A stretch of DNA of 64,000 nt from Verrucomicrobiota bacterium (GCA_004293445.1 RDYP01000006.1:80888-144887), one strand, 5' to 3'; positions 17,730 to 26,083 are shown, numbered from the stretch's first letter. Numbers and translations are program-made. The notes: generated by a model from the sequence alone, not told the origin.

Positions 17730-18734
17730 ATGAGCGACGCCACTTCTTCCCAACACCAAGTCTGCATCGCCGGCACCGGTAGCTACCTCCCGGAAAAAGT
17801 CCTGACCAATGCCGACCTCGAGAAGATCGTCGACACCACCGACGAGTGGATCTTCACCCGCACCGGCATCCGCGAACGCCGCATCGCCGCGGAAGGCGAA
17901 TTCACCTCCCACATGGCCGCCAAGGCCGGGGCCAAAGCCCTCGAACAAGCAGGCATCGCCCCCGCCGAAGTCGACCTGATCATCGTCGCCACCATCACTC
18001 CGGATACCCTCACACCGGCCACCGCCTGCTACGTCCAGCAGCATCTCGGTGCTTTCGGCGCGGTCGCCTTCGACATCTCCGCCGCCTGCTCCGGTTTCCT
18101 CTACGCGATGAAAATCGCCAAGCGGCTCATCTCCGACGGAGCCTTCTCCAACGCACTCATCATCGGAGCGGAAAAACTTTCGTCCTTCGTCAATTGGGAA
18201 GACCGCAACACCTGCGTGCTCTTCGGCGACGGTGCCGGCGCCGCCGTTCTCCGCCGTTCCAATCCCGGAGAAGGCGCGATCCTCGCCACGGAAATGGGCA
18301 CCGATGGCGGACTCTCCCGCCTCATCAACATCCCCGGCGGCGGCTCCGCCTGCCCCATCACCATCGAAAACGCCGGCCAACACCTCGCCAGCCTCACCAT
18401 GATGGGCAAAGAAGTCTTCAAGCACGCCGTCACCCGCATGAAAGAGTCCGCTGAAAAGGTGATCGAACGCGCGGGACTCCAGCCACAGGACATCGCGCTC
18501 GTCGTCCCCCACCAGGCGAACCTGAGGATCATCGACGCCATCGCCGAACGCCTCGCCGTCCCCACCGAACGCGTCTTCGTGAACCTCCAGAAATACGGCA
18601 ACACCTCCGCCGCCGCCGTCGCCATCGCTCTCGACGAAGCCAATCGCAGCGGTGCCATCAAGCGCGGCGAAAACCTCGTCATGGTCGTCTTCGGTGCCGG
18701 CCTGACCTGGGCGGCAGCCGCCGTCCGCTGGTAG
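17730..18734 (+). CDS. fabH: 3-oxoacyl-ACP synthase III
   Basis: A 334-residue condensing enzyme that starts fatty acid synthesis from acyl-CoA and malonyl-ACP. The catalytic triad is visible: Cys 120 in DISAACSGFLYAM, His at about 261 in VPHQANLRIIDA, and Asn at about 291 in KYGNTSAAA. DEWIFTRTGIRERR is the CoA-binding loop. ATG 17730 is chosen over the in-frame ATG at 17691 because the family starts only a few residues before the first beta strand. Confidence 0.95.
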   Translation: MSDATSSQHQVCIAGTGSYLPEKVLTNADLEKIVDTTDEWIFTRTGIRERRIAAEGEFTSHMAAKAGAKALEQAGIAPAEVDLIIVATITPDTLTPATACYVQQHLGAFGAVAFDISAACSGFLYAMKIAKRLISDGAFSNALIIGAEKLSSFVNWEDRNTCVLFGDGAGAAVLRRSNPGEGAILATEMGTDGGLSRLINIPGGGSACPITIENAGQHLASLTMMGKEVFKHAVTRMKESAEKVIERAGLQPQDIALVVPHQANLRIIDAIAERLAVPTERVFVNLQKYGNTSAAAVAIALDEANRSGAIKRGENLVMVVFGAGLTWAAAAVRW

Positions 18735-18809
18735 GCCCGGAGGACTGCCATCCAGATCGGAGTCGAGAGGAAACGCCTTCCGGCCACCGGTCTCTGATCC
18801 AGGTCTCCC

Positions 18810-20693
18810 ATGCGCCACCGCACCTCACCCGCCGACCTCGAAGGCCCACCACCCGGCCTCCCCCACATCATCGGCAACGAAGCTGCGGAACGCTTCTCGT
18901 TTTACGGCATGAAGGCCGTGCTCGCGGTCTTCATCACCGACTACCTCCACCTCATGGACCCAGCCGTCGGAAGCGCCATGAGCGAGGCCGCCGCCGCCGA
19001 AAAAGTCCACTTGTTCAACAGTGCCGTCTACGCCACCCCCCTCATCGGAGCTCTCCTTGCCGATCTATTCCTCGGCAAGTTCCGCGTCATCATCGCCCTC
19101 TCCATGGTTTACTGCGCCGGCCACGCTGCGCTCGCAGCGATGGGACTCTGCGGCTCCTCCCCACTGTGGCTGATCGCAGGACTCGCGCTCATCGCCCTAG
19201 GCTCCGGTGGCATCAAACCCTGCGTCTCCGCCCACCTCGGCGACCAGTTCGGCACGCGCAATTCCCACCTCCTGCCAAAGCTCTTCAACGGCTTCTACTT
19301 CGCCATCAATTTCGGAGCCTTCGTCTCCACCCTCCTCACCCCCTGGCTGCTCGAATGGTACGGCCCCCACTGGGCCTTCGGCATCCCCGGCATCCTGATG
19401 GCCCTCGCCACCCTCATCTTCTGGCTCGGCCGCCACCGCTTCATCCATGTTCCCGCCGGCGGCAGACGCTTCATCCGGGAATGTTTCAGCCGCCAAGGCC
19501 TCACCGCCCTGCTCAAGCTCCTCCCACTCTACCTCTTCGTCGCCATCTTCTGGGCGCTCTTCGACCAGACCGGATCCACCTGGATCTTCCAGTCCCGCGA
19601 AATGGACCGCCACTTCCTCGGCATCGAATGGCTACCCTCGCAAATCCAATCCCTGAATTCCGTCTTCGTTCTCACCTTCATCCCCCTCTTCGCCTACGTC
19701 GTCTACCCTCTGCTCGATCGACTCTGGCACCTCACCCCGCTCCGCAAAGTCGGCCTCGGACTCTTCATCATGGCGGCCTCCTTCGCCCTCGTCGGGGAAA
19801 TCCAAAGCTGGATTGACGACGGTGAGAAACCCTCCGTCTCCTGGCAAATCCTCGCCTTCGCCCTGCTCACCGCAGCCGAAGTCATGGTCTCCATTGTCGC
19901 GCTCGAATTCGCCTACACCCAAGCACCCAAGACGATGAAATCGCTCCTGATGTGCTACTACCTTGGAGCCGTCGCCCTGGGAAACTACCTCGTCGCCGAA
20001 GTGAACCACTTCATCCAAATTCCCAGCGCCGCCGAAGAACAACTCGAACGCCAGCTCTCCGAACTCCCCTCCGACTGGCAGAGCTCTCCGCGCAACGTCA
20101 TCCTCGCCGGCCACGACGGAGTCAGCGGCCAAGGCGGAGACGACTTCATCGTCAGACTCGAAAATGGCCGCCGGACCGCGCTCGAAATCCCCGGCCAAAT
20201 CCACTACCAAAACGCAGCTCGCAAAATCACCGCAGCCGCCCGCGCCGCAGGCGATCGTCTCCCGCCCACAAACCGCTTCACCGATCTCGGCCAGGACCCT
20301 TGGGGCAATCCCCTCCGCTACGAAATTCTCAACTCAACCCGCTTCCGCATCATCAGCGACGGCCCCGACCGCCAATCCCACAGCCCCTGGGACCAAGGCA
20401 TCCTCGTCGACATCACCCACCCCGCCCCACCTGCAAAGGCATCATGGTTCGACCGCTTCCGCCCCGCGGAAACCTGGCTCAGCACCCGCAAACGCAAACT
20501 CGGCCTCCCCAGCCCGCCCGAAGCCACTACGACATCCTCCACCCGCTACGACATCACCCCCTTCTCCGGGGGCCAAACCAAACTTCGCGGTGCCGCCTAC
20601 TTCCACTTCTTCACTTGGCTCATGCTCGGCACCGCCGTCGCCTTCATCCCCTTCGCCCTCGCCTATCGGGCAAAAACTCACTTGCAGGACTAG
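18810..20693 (+). CDS. POT/PTR2 peptide transporter with a GspG-like insert
   Basis: A 627-residue proton-coupled oligopeptide transporter of the major facilitator superfamily. The N-terminal IIGNEAAERFSFYGMKAVL carries the ExxERF motif for proton coupling; ALGSGGIKPCVSAHLGDQF and LPKLFNGFYFAINFGAF are POT signatures. The first eleven or so helices are normal. Between about residues 400 and 595 sits a soluble insert that includes FTDLGQDPWGNPLRYEI, then FRIISDGPD and WDQGILVDI, which looks like the C-terminal domain of a type II secretion pseudopilin (GspG). One last helix follows (FFTWLMLGTAVAFIPFAL). Usual POT length is about 500. Confidence 0.88.
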   Translation: MRHRTSPADLEGPPPGLPHIIGNEAAERFSFYGMKAVLAVFITDYLHLMDPAVGSAMSEAAAAEKVHLFNSAVYATPLIGALLADLFLGKFRVIIALSMVYCAGHAALAAMGLCGSSPLWLIAGLALIALGSGGIKPCVSAHLGDQFGTRNSHLLPKLFNGFYFAINFGAFVSTLLTPWLLEWYGPHWAFGIPGILMALATLIFWLGRHRFIHVPAGGRRFIRECFSRQGLTALLKLLPLYLFVAIFWALFDQTGSTWIFQSREMDRHFLGIEWLPSQIQSLNSVFVLTFIPLFAYVVYPLLDRLWHLTPLRKVGLGLFIMAASFALVGEIQSWIDDGEKPSVSWQILAFALLTAAEVMVSIVALEFAYTQAPKTMKSLLMCYYLGAVALGNYLVAEVNHFIQIPSAAEEQLERQLSELPSDWQSSPRNVILAGHDGVSGQGGDDFIVRLENGRRTALEIPGQIHYQNAARKITAAARAAGDRLPPTNRFTDLGQDPWGNPLRYEILNSTRFRIISDGPDRQSHSPWDQGILVDITHPAPPAKASWFDRFRPAETWLSTRKRKLGLPSPPEATTTSSTRYDITPFSGGQTKLRGAAYFHFFTWLMLGTAVAFIPFALAYRAKTHLQD

Positions 20694-20697
20694 CCTC

Positions 20698-21522
20698 ATG
20701 CTCACCGATTCCCATTGTCACCTCGCAAGCCATCGCTTCGATCCCTCCGAGATCCCAGTCCTCCTCGACCGCGCCCGACACGCAGGAATCTCCCGCATCG
20801 TCAGCCTCGCCACCGACCTCGGAGACATCGATGCCAATCTCGCCATCGCCGACACCCACCCCGAAGTCTCCGTCTGCGTCGGCATCCACCCCTGCCACGT
20901 TCACGAAGCACCCGACAACGCTGTCGACCAGATCCGACCCCACCTTTCCGACCCGCGAATCTGTGGCATCGGCGAGACCGGACTCGACTACTTCCACCCC
21001 GCACCCGAGGGCTGGGACGAAGCCATCTTCCGCCAACGACAACGCGACTTCCTCGAAGCCCATTTCCAACTCGCCGCCCACTCCGGCCTCAACGTCGTCA
21101 TCCACACCCGCGACCAAAACGGCGACGCCTCCTTCCACGACGCCCTCGCCATCTACCGCCGCCACGCCTCCCACACCCGAGCCGTCTTCCACTGCTTCAT
21201 CGGCAGCAGCGAAAACGCCCGGAAAGTCATCGAGCTCGGCGGACTCGTCTCATTCGGCGGAGTCACCACTTTCAAAAACGCCCGCGAAGTTCTCAACACC
21301 GCCACCACGCTCCCGGCCGGCACCTTCATGCTAGAGACCGACGCCCCCTACCTCGCCCCCGTCCCCCACCGCGGACAACGCAACGAACCCGCCCACGTCC
21401 ACATCGTCGTCGATCACCTCGCCGCAGCCCGTGGCGAAGACCCCGCAGAACTCGCCGCAATCACCAGCAGCACCGCCGCGAACTTTTTCCGCTTCACCCC
21501 ACAGCACGGCACGATCGCTTGA
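20698..21522 (+). CDS. tatD: TatD family metal-dependent hydrolase
   Basis: A 274-residue TIM-barrel hydrolase. MLTDSHCHLASHRFD supplies the HxH metal pair. GIHPCHVHE, GIGETGLDYF, VVIHTRD, FHCFIGSSENARKVIELGGLVSFGG and LETDAPYLAPVPHRGQRNEPAHV complete the TatD signature. TatD proteins are DNases/exonucleases used in DNA repair and in proofreading of D-aminoacyl or DNA ends; exact substrate is not readable. It begins 4 bp after the POT transporter stop, so they are likely co-transcribed. The longer frame to 20164 is spurious. Confidence 0.9.
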   Translation: MLTDSHCHLASHRFDPSEIPVLLDRARHAGISRIVSLATDLGDIDANLAIADTHPEVSVCVGIHPCHVHEAPDNAVDQIRPHLSDPRICGIGETGLDYFHPAPEGWDEAIFRQRQRDFLEAHFQLAAHSGLNVVIHTRDQNGDASFHDALAIYRRHASHTRAVFHCFIGSSENARKVIELGGLVSFGGVTTFKNAREVLNTATTLPAGTFMLETDAPYLAPVPHRGQRNEPAHVHIVVDHLAAARGEDPAELAAITSSTAANFFRFTPQHGTIA

Positions 21523-21612
21523 ACAAAGCGAGGCACCCGCCTCGTTTCCTAACCGTCGTGTCGAAGCTTCCCAAACCAAGCCACGCCTGATAACTACCCG
21601 CACACCAAATCC

Positions 21613-22218
21613 ATGAGCCACTCACGTTACCTTCTCCTCGCCGCCACCTTCTCCCTCGCCTCCTGTTCGCTGTTCAACAAGGGCGGCGAAAACTACGACA
21701 CCGTCGACGGCGGTATCGATGCCGCCTACGACACATCCAATCCTTACGGCGTACCCGACGAAGGTTCCGCGGACGCCGTTCCCTATCAGCCGATCAATCC
21801 GCCCGCAGACAACCCGACCTACGCCCCCGCTGCTTACGAAGACAGCACCGCGATGCCGGAAATTTCCGACGCCGGCCCCGAGTCGATTCCCGCCCCTTCC
21901 AGCACCCGCCACACCGTGGTCAAAGGCGACACCCTGGGCGGCATTGCCCGCCGATACGGCAGCAGCGCCTCAGCCATCAAGCAAGCGAACGGCATGACGA
22001 GCGACACCGTAGTCCTCGGCAAAACCCTCTCCATCCCCGGATCCTCCGGCCCCATTTCGCGCCCCGCCAGCAGCGGCGGAAAAACCCACACCGTCGTCCG
22101 CGGCGACACCCTCGGCCGCATCGCCGCACGCCACGGAACCACCGTCGCCGCGATCAAAAGAGCGAACGGCATGAAGTCCGATACCGTGATCCTTGGTGCC
22201 AAGCTCCGCATTCCCTGA
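21613..22218 (+). CDS. Lipoprotein with two LysM domains
   Basis: A 201-residue outer-envelope protein. The signal peptide ends in the lipobox LASC (Cys 18). A low-complexity, Pro/Asp-rich linker spans about 20-97. Two LysM repeats follow: HTVVKGDTLGGIARRYGSSA to LSIP (about 100-141) and HTVVRGDTLGRIAARHGTTV to LRIP (about 158-201). LysM binds N-acetylglucosamine in peptidoglycan, so this lipoprotein probably tethers to the cell wall. No catalytic domain is present. Confidence 0.9.
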   Translation: MSHSRYLLLAATFSLASCSLFNKGGENYDTVDGGIDAAYDTSNPYGVPDEGSADAVPYQPINPPADNPTYAPAAYEDSTAMPEISDAGPESIPAPSSTRHTVVKGDTLGGIARRYGSSASAIKQANGMTSDTVVLGKTLSIPGSSGPISRPASSGGKTHTVVRGDTLGRIAARHGTTVAAIKRANGMKSDTVILGAKLRIP

Positions 22219-22225
22219 CCGCCCC

Positions 22226-23197
22226 GTGCCTCACTCCTCCCGCTTCGCTTCGCTCGCGCCGCTCCTTCTTGCGGCCTGCTGCCTTGCGCAGGAAACGAAG
22301 CCGGAAACCGCACCCGAGGACAGCGCGTCACCAAGGCGCGCCGCCCTCGAACAAATGCTCGAAGAACGCGGCTCTCCCAACGATTTCGAAGCCTCCGTCA
22401 AACGAGCTCGCAGCCTCGGCGTCTCGGAACAAGCCGTGCTGGAGGCACGATTTCTCTATCAGGTCGATCGAGGCGACGACGATGGGCTCGTCGCAATGCT
22501 TCCCGATTTCCTCGCACGGCGGGATCGCTTCCAACCCGAGGATTCCGAAATTTTCGCCGTACGCGAAGATTGGCTCGCTGTGGTCGAATACGTCCAAGCA
22601 CTCGCCGCGCTGAAAAAAAAGGACCACGACGCTTTCAAAAAGCACATCACGGAAGCCTTCTGGCTCAGCCCCCGTCAGGGCAATGCTTTCGCGCCACACA
22701 TCGACCGCCTGCGTCTCGATGAAGCGATGCGCGATATCCGCATCGATCCCAAGACACGCCTCGAAGCACTCGACGCTAAAGAACCCGTCGAACTCGCCGG
22801 ATTGATGAAGGAACGGAAAGCCCTCCTTCTCCACTTCTGGTCCCCGTGGAGTCGTGAATGCGAGGACAGCTTGCCCGACTTCAAGGCGGTCGCACTCGAA
22901 CTCCAACGCCATCAGATCGCCGTTGCATCCATGCTGGCAGAGAGCGAACCCGAAGCGCGCAAGGACGCACGGGAACTCATCGCCACCCTCGGCACACCGC
23001 CACCAGGAGCCTGGCTTATCGATGAGGGACAGCACTCGCCGAGCCGCATGCTTCGGATCCAAAACCTTCCCACCATGGTTCTCTTGTCCACGGAAGGCCG
23101 GGTGCTCTTCAATGGACATCCTTCGGAAGAACGACTCTGGCAGGAACTCGCCAAGCTCGCTCCGGACATCGCCCGGCCACCTCTTCGCAAAGAGTGA
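22226..23197 (+). CDS. Exported thioredoxin-fold (TlpA-like) protein lacking CXXC
   Basis: A 323-residue protein with a hydrophobic leader (LAPLLLAACCLAQ) and an N-terminal helical part of about 180 residues. The C-terminal 130 residues follow the TlpA/AhpC-TSA thioredoxin fold: ALLLHFWSPWSRECEDSLPDFKAV, a cis-Pro site NLPTMVLLSTEGRVLFNG, and a final helix. The active site reads W-S-R-E-C, where TlpA proteins have W-C-x-x-C, so the attacking Cys is Ser and only the second Cys (about 212) remains. It is probably not a standard disulfide reductase. Start uncertain: GTG 22226, just after the LysM gene, or ATG 22193 overlapping it. Confidence 0.75.
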   Translation: MPHSSRFASLAPLLLAACCLAQETKPETAPEDSASPRRAALEQMLEERGSPNDFEASVKRARSLGVSEQAVLEARFLYQVDRGDDDGLVAMLPDFLARRDRFQPEDSEIFAVREDWLAVVEYVQALAALKKKDHDAFKKHITEAFWLSPRQGNAFAPHIDRLRLDEAMRDIRIDPKTRLEALDAKEPVELAGLMKERKALLLHFWSPWSRECEDSLPDFKAVALELQRHQIAVASMLAESEPEARKDARELIATLGTPPPGAWLIDEGQHSPSRMLRIQNLPTMVLLSTEGRVLFNGHPSEERLWQELAKLAPDIARPPLRKE

Positions 23198-23199
23198 GA

Positions 23200-23235
23200 T
23201 ATCGATGACTACGATAATTATCGTAGTCATCGATA
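23200..23235. promoter_or_regulatory. 36-bp perfect palindrome, possible repressor operator
   Basis: An uninterrupted palindrome with 18-bp arms, centred on AATT between 23217 and 23218. Its inner part reads ACTACGATAATTATCGTAGT. The ACTAC/GTAGT half-sites resemble the TACTACA/TGTAGTA dyad bound by BlaI/MecI repressors, and the next gene encodes a BlaI-type repressor. It starts 2 bp after the stop codon at 23197, so it could instead be a transcript-end hairpin, but no T run follows directly. Confidence 0.7.
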
Positions 23236-23350
23236 CCCTCCCCGCGGACATCGTTTTTTTTATTTAAGGTTTCATGAAAATCGCCGGGTTTGAACTTGAC
23301 GTTATTCCGAACGACTCGCTTCATGGTGACATCAATCCGCCGATTATCTC

Positions 23351-24247
23351 ATGGCACGCGTCACTCATCCTTCCAATTTAGAACTGCAGGCGCTTTCGGT
23401 ATTGTGGCACGAGGGCCCATCTACGGTGGGCACAGTACTTGAGAAGCTGCCCGACGGGAAGGATCGCGCCTACACCACGGTGCTGTCGGTGCTCCAGAGC
23501 TTGGAGCGCAAGAAACTGGTGAAGCGGGCCCGCGACGGCCGCGCCCATCTCTACGAGGCGTCCTTCTCGAAAGACGCCGTGGTCCTCCGCGCTTCGCGCG
23601 AGTTCCTCACCAATGCTTTCGGGGGTCGTCTCGGTGAGGCGATCCTCGCACTCCTCTCCGCTGGCACGTTAACGCCAGATGAGAAAACCAACATCGAACG
23701 CGAACTCAAACGACACAAAGCGATGGCTGCAAAAAAAACAGCAAAGAAGGCCGCGGCCAAAACCGCGAAGAAAGTCGCCAAGAAAGCCCCGGCCGCCAAG
23801 GCCCCGGTGACCAAGGTGGCAAAGAAGGCGCCGGCAAAGAAGGCCGCCGCCAAAAAAGCACCTGCCAAGAAAGCGCCCGCTAAAAAGGCCGCTGCCAAGG
23901 TAGCCAAGAAGGCGACGAAAAAGGTCGCTGCAAAACCGGCTGCGAAGCCCGCCAAAAAAGCAACCAAGAAGGCCTCGAAGTCTGCCAAAAAGGCAGCCAA
24001 GAAGGTCGCCAAGAAGACCGTCGTCAAAAAAGCCGCTCCTGCCAAAAAGGCCGCGGTGAAGAAGGCCGCTCCCGCCAAAAAAGCTCCGGCAAAGAAAGCC
24101 GCTCCCGCGAAGAAGGCGGCAGTGAAAAAGGCCGCTCCCGCCAAAAAGGCCGCAGTGAAGAAAGCGGCACCCGCCAAGAAGGCCGCTCCTGCTAAAAAGG
24201 CCGCTCCCGCGAAGAAGGCCGCGAAAAAAGCTGCCAAGAAGGCCTGA
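23351..24247 (+). CDS. BlaI/MecI-type repressor fused to histone H1-like tail
   Basis: A 298-residue protein with two distinct halves. Residues about 6-118 match BlaI/MecI/CopY winged-helix repressors: LELQALSVLWHEGPSTVGTVLEKL, then YTTVLSVLQSLERKKLVKRARDGRAHLYEASFSK and a dimerisation part (FGGRLGEAILALL). Residues about 126-298 are almost only Lys, Ala, Pro and Val in KKA/PAKKA repeats, like histone H1 C-termini and chlamydial Hc2. The join contains ATG 23723 and a run of eight A (23731-23738), so an internal start or slippage could give separate products. No BlaR sensor gene is nearby. The palindrome at 23200-23235 is a likely target. A strong terminator follows. Confidence 0.88.
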   Translation: MARVTHPSNLELQALSVLWHEGPSTVGTVLEKLPDGKDRAYTTVLSVLQSLERKKLVKRARDGRAHLYEASFSKDAVVLRASREFLTNAFGGRLGEAILALLSAGTLTPDEKTNIERELKRHKAMAAKKTAKKAAAKTAKKVAKKAPAAKAPVTKVAKKAPAKKAAAKKAPAKKAPAKKAAAKVAKKATKKVAAKPAAKPAKKATKKASKSAKKAAKKVAKKTVVKKAAPAKKAAVKKAAPAKKAPAKKAAPAKKAAVKKAAPAKKAAVKKAAPAKKAAPAKKAAPAKKAAKKAAKKA

Positions 24248-24316
24248 TGACGATGGTGCGGCCTCTTCCTCCGCCAAGTGCGAAAGAGAGTGCCCACCAG
24301 ATCGCGTCCCTCAAAC

Positions 24317-24348
24317 GGCGGGGAGCTTCGGCTCCCCGCCATTTTTTT
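24317..24348 (+). terminator. Rho-independent terminator after the BlaI-H1 gene
   Basis: A perfect 10-bp stem (GGCGGGGAGC with GCTCCCCGCC) is closed by a TTCG tetraloop. The sequence ATTTTTTT follows. Confidence 0.95.
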
Positions 24349-24442
24349 CGCCCACTCCAAGCAAAGTCGCACTGCTTCCTTAAAAAAGGGATTGCATCCC
24401 CCCAACCCTCCACCCATTCTCCCGGCCCCGTCCGGGGCACTC

Positions 24443-24517
24443 GCGCGGTTAGCTCAGTGGTAGAGCACCTCCCTGACACGGAGGGGGTCACTGGTTCGAA
24501 CCCAGTATCGCGCACCA
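24443..24517 (+). tRNA. tRNA-Val (GAC anticodon)
   Basis: A 75-nt cloverleaf. The acceptor stem is GCGCGGT with ATCGCGC, followed by the A discriminator and an encoded CCA end. The D arm reads AGCTCAGTGGTAGAGC. The anticodon stem CCTCC/GGAGG holds the loop CTGACAC, with anticodon GAC (reads GUC and GUU). The T arm contains GGTTCGAACCC. It lies between the terminator at 24348 and the gene at 24531. Confidence 0.97.
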
Positions 24518-24530
24518 TTCTTTTCGCCCC

Positions 24531-25394
24531 GTGATCCCTGCGATCGATACTTCTCCCGAACGTCTCGCAGTTCTTTTGAGGCTACTCGACGATGAATCGC
24601 CTCCGGTTCGCACATCGGTTCAACAGGCCCTCACCGCCTTCGGGGGCGACGTCAGCGAACTACTCGGTGAACTGGAGATCCATCTCGACGAAGCGGATCT
24701 GGAACTTCTCTCGCTGCTGCTCCTGCCCGCACGCCGCGACCGACTTCGGAAGGAGTGGATTGTCCCAGCCGCCGGCGCGGCTGCGGTGGACGAAGATTGG
24801 GAACAGCTCGAAGCCCTCCTGAGGTCCTTGTCCGACTATCTTCACGACGGTGTCACTCTTCGGCAGACACTCGGCGACGCACTGGATCTCCTGGCCGAGG
24901 AATTCGAAGAAGTCGCCTCCACAGAAGGCGCCGCCGGACTCAATCGTGCGCTTTTCGAAAGCGGACGCTTTCAAGCGAACCACGACGAAGAGGACGATCC
25001 CGAAAACTACGATCTCGCCCAGGTCCTCGCTGGGCGTCCCTCCAATGCCATCGGACTGGGCCTGATCTTCCTCCTCCTCGCTCGCCGACTCGACCTGGAC
25101 GCCGAGGGTCTGAATTTGCCGAAATCCTTCCTCTGCCGCTTCTACGAGGGAGGCGCAGCCGTGCTCACCGAGCCATCGATGAAAGGCCGCCAAGTGCTAC
25201 CCGAAGATCTCGCCTACCGGATCCGCCGCTATCCGCGCGAAGTCCAGGCTCTCGCCGCACGTCCCGTCACGCCCGGCGAACTACTGGTCCGTGTGATCGA
25301 GGAACTCGCCACATCCTGGTCCGTGAGAGGGGAGACCGCAGACGCGGAACTGATGGAAGAACTGCTCTCGACTCTGGTAAAAGGGCCATTCTAA
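24531..25394 (+). CDS. SirB1-like transglutaminase-fold protein
   Basis: A 287-residue protein. The segment LAGRPSNAIGLGLIFLLLARRLDLDAEGLNLPKSFLCRF (about 166-204) is the core of the SirB1/Transglut_core2 family, where the usual text is R-G-N-P-I-xLs-l-Y...G-vnlPGHFL. Members have a transglutaminase-like fold and mostly unknown activity. The typical catalytic Cys position is not obvious here, and CRF replaces the common VRF, so catalysis is doubtful. The N-terminal 100 residues are helical. The start is a GTG, 13 bp after the tRNA. It is convergent with the regulator at 25412. Confidence 0.72.
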   Translation: MIPAIDTSPERLAVLLRLLDDESPPVRTSVQQALTAFGGDVSELLGELEIHLDEADLELLSLLLLPARRDRLRKEWIVPAAGAAAVDEDWEQLEALLRSLSDYLHDGVTLRQTLGDALDLLAEEFEEVASTEGAAGLNRALFESGRFQANHDEEDDPENYDLAQVLAGRPSNAIGLGLIFLLLARRLDLDAEGLNLPKSFLCRFYEGGAAVLTEPSMKGRQVLPEDLAYRIRRYPREVQALAARPVTPGELLVRVIEELATSWSVRGETADAELMEELLSTLVKGPF

Positions 25395-25411
25395 CCCATT
25401 CAGTTCATCCC

Positions 25412-26083
25412 TCAGCCACCGTCGCGCACCCCCAGGGTCGCCACCTCGTAATCGATCCTTGCGGGCCCGCCACGACCGCCGGGGATTTCCCTCCGAACGA
25501 TGCGACTCCCGAGAAGATCCTCCATCATCCGCAGTTCCAAATTCACCGCACCCGGATACACCGCGAAGACCGCTTGCAAAGGATGATGGTATTCCTCGAT
25601 CCGAAAACCCCGGGCGGCATCGTACTTGCATCGACCGAAGCATCCTTCCTTTTCACGCAGGGACGACAACAAGGTGGCGCGCTCCACCAGCGACTTCGCC
25701 TTGATCAACTTCGGCATCCATCGTTCACGCAAGCGCTCGAAGTAATTCAAGAGCATGCGCTCCGGTGCGGTCTCGCCAAACAAGACGCGTGCCGCCTCCA
25801 ACAAATCCAGTGAAAGCGACACTCCCGCCTGCGGGAAAACGGCATCCGCTTTCGCGGTCAGCCGATACATGATTTCCGGCCGTCCCACTTCCTGCCGAGG
25901 CAGACGCCAGCGTTCGAGATAACCAAGCGCCACCAGCTTGTCGCACTGGTCCTTCATCCCCATGTAGCTGGTTTCGAGACGACGACTCAATTCCGGCACG
26001 GGCAAGCCGCCCGACAATTTCAATTCATCGAGAATCTTCACCCATCCCTCTTTCACCAAATCGCGGAATCCCGGCAGGAACAT
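25412..26083 (-). CDS. SufR-like winged-helix regulator without Fe-S cysteines
   Basis: A 223-residue transcription regulator. The N-terminal HTH (VPELSRRLETSYMGMKDQCDKLVALGYLER) and the wing phrase GRPEIMYRLTAKADAVFPQ are typical of SufR/DeoR-like regulators. The C-terminal part FRIEEYHHPLQAVFAVYPGAVNLELRMMEDLLG aligns by eye with the SufR [Fe-S] region, which usually reads xNCPI...YPxAC...E...LLG. Here the ligand Cys are replaced (HHP, GAV), so an Fe-S cluster is unlikely. A CFGRC pair remains upstream (about 168-172). It is probably an N-acyl or other small-ligand sensing relative; target unknown. Confidence 0.7.
   Translation of the reverse strand: MFLPGFRDLVKEGWVKILDELKLSGGLPVPELSRRLETSYMGMKDQCDKLVALGYLERWRLPRQEVGRPEIMYRLTAKADAVFPQAGVSLSLDLLEAARVLFGETAPERMLLNYFERLRERWMPKLIKAKSLVERATLLSSLREKEGCFGRCKYDAARGFRIEEYHHPLQAVFAVYPGAVNLELRMMEDLLGSRIVRREIPGGRGGPARIDYEVATLGVRDGG

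Noticed and set aside
24192..24518. Minus-strand frame beginning MVRDTGFEPVTPSV
   Set aside because: This is the well-known false protein produced by the antisense strand of a tRNA gene; tRNA-Val lies here on the plus strand.
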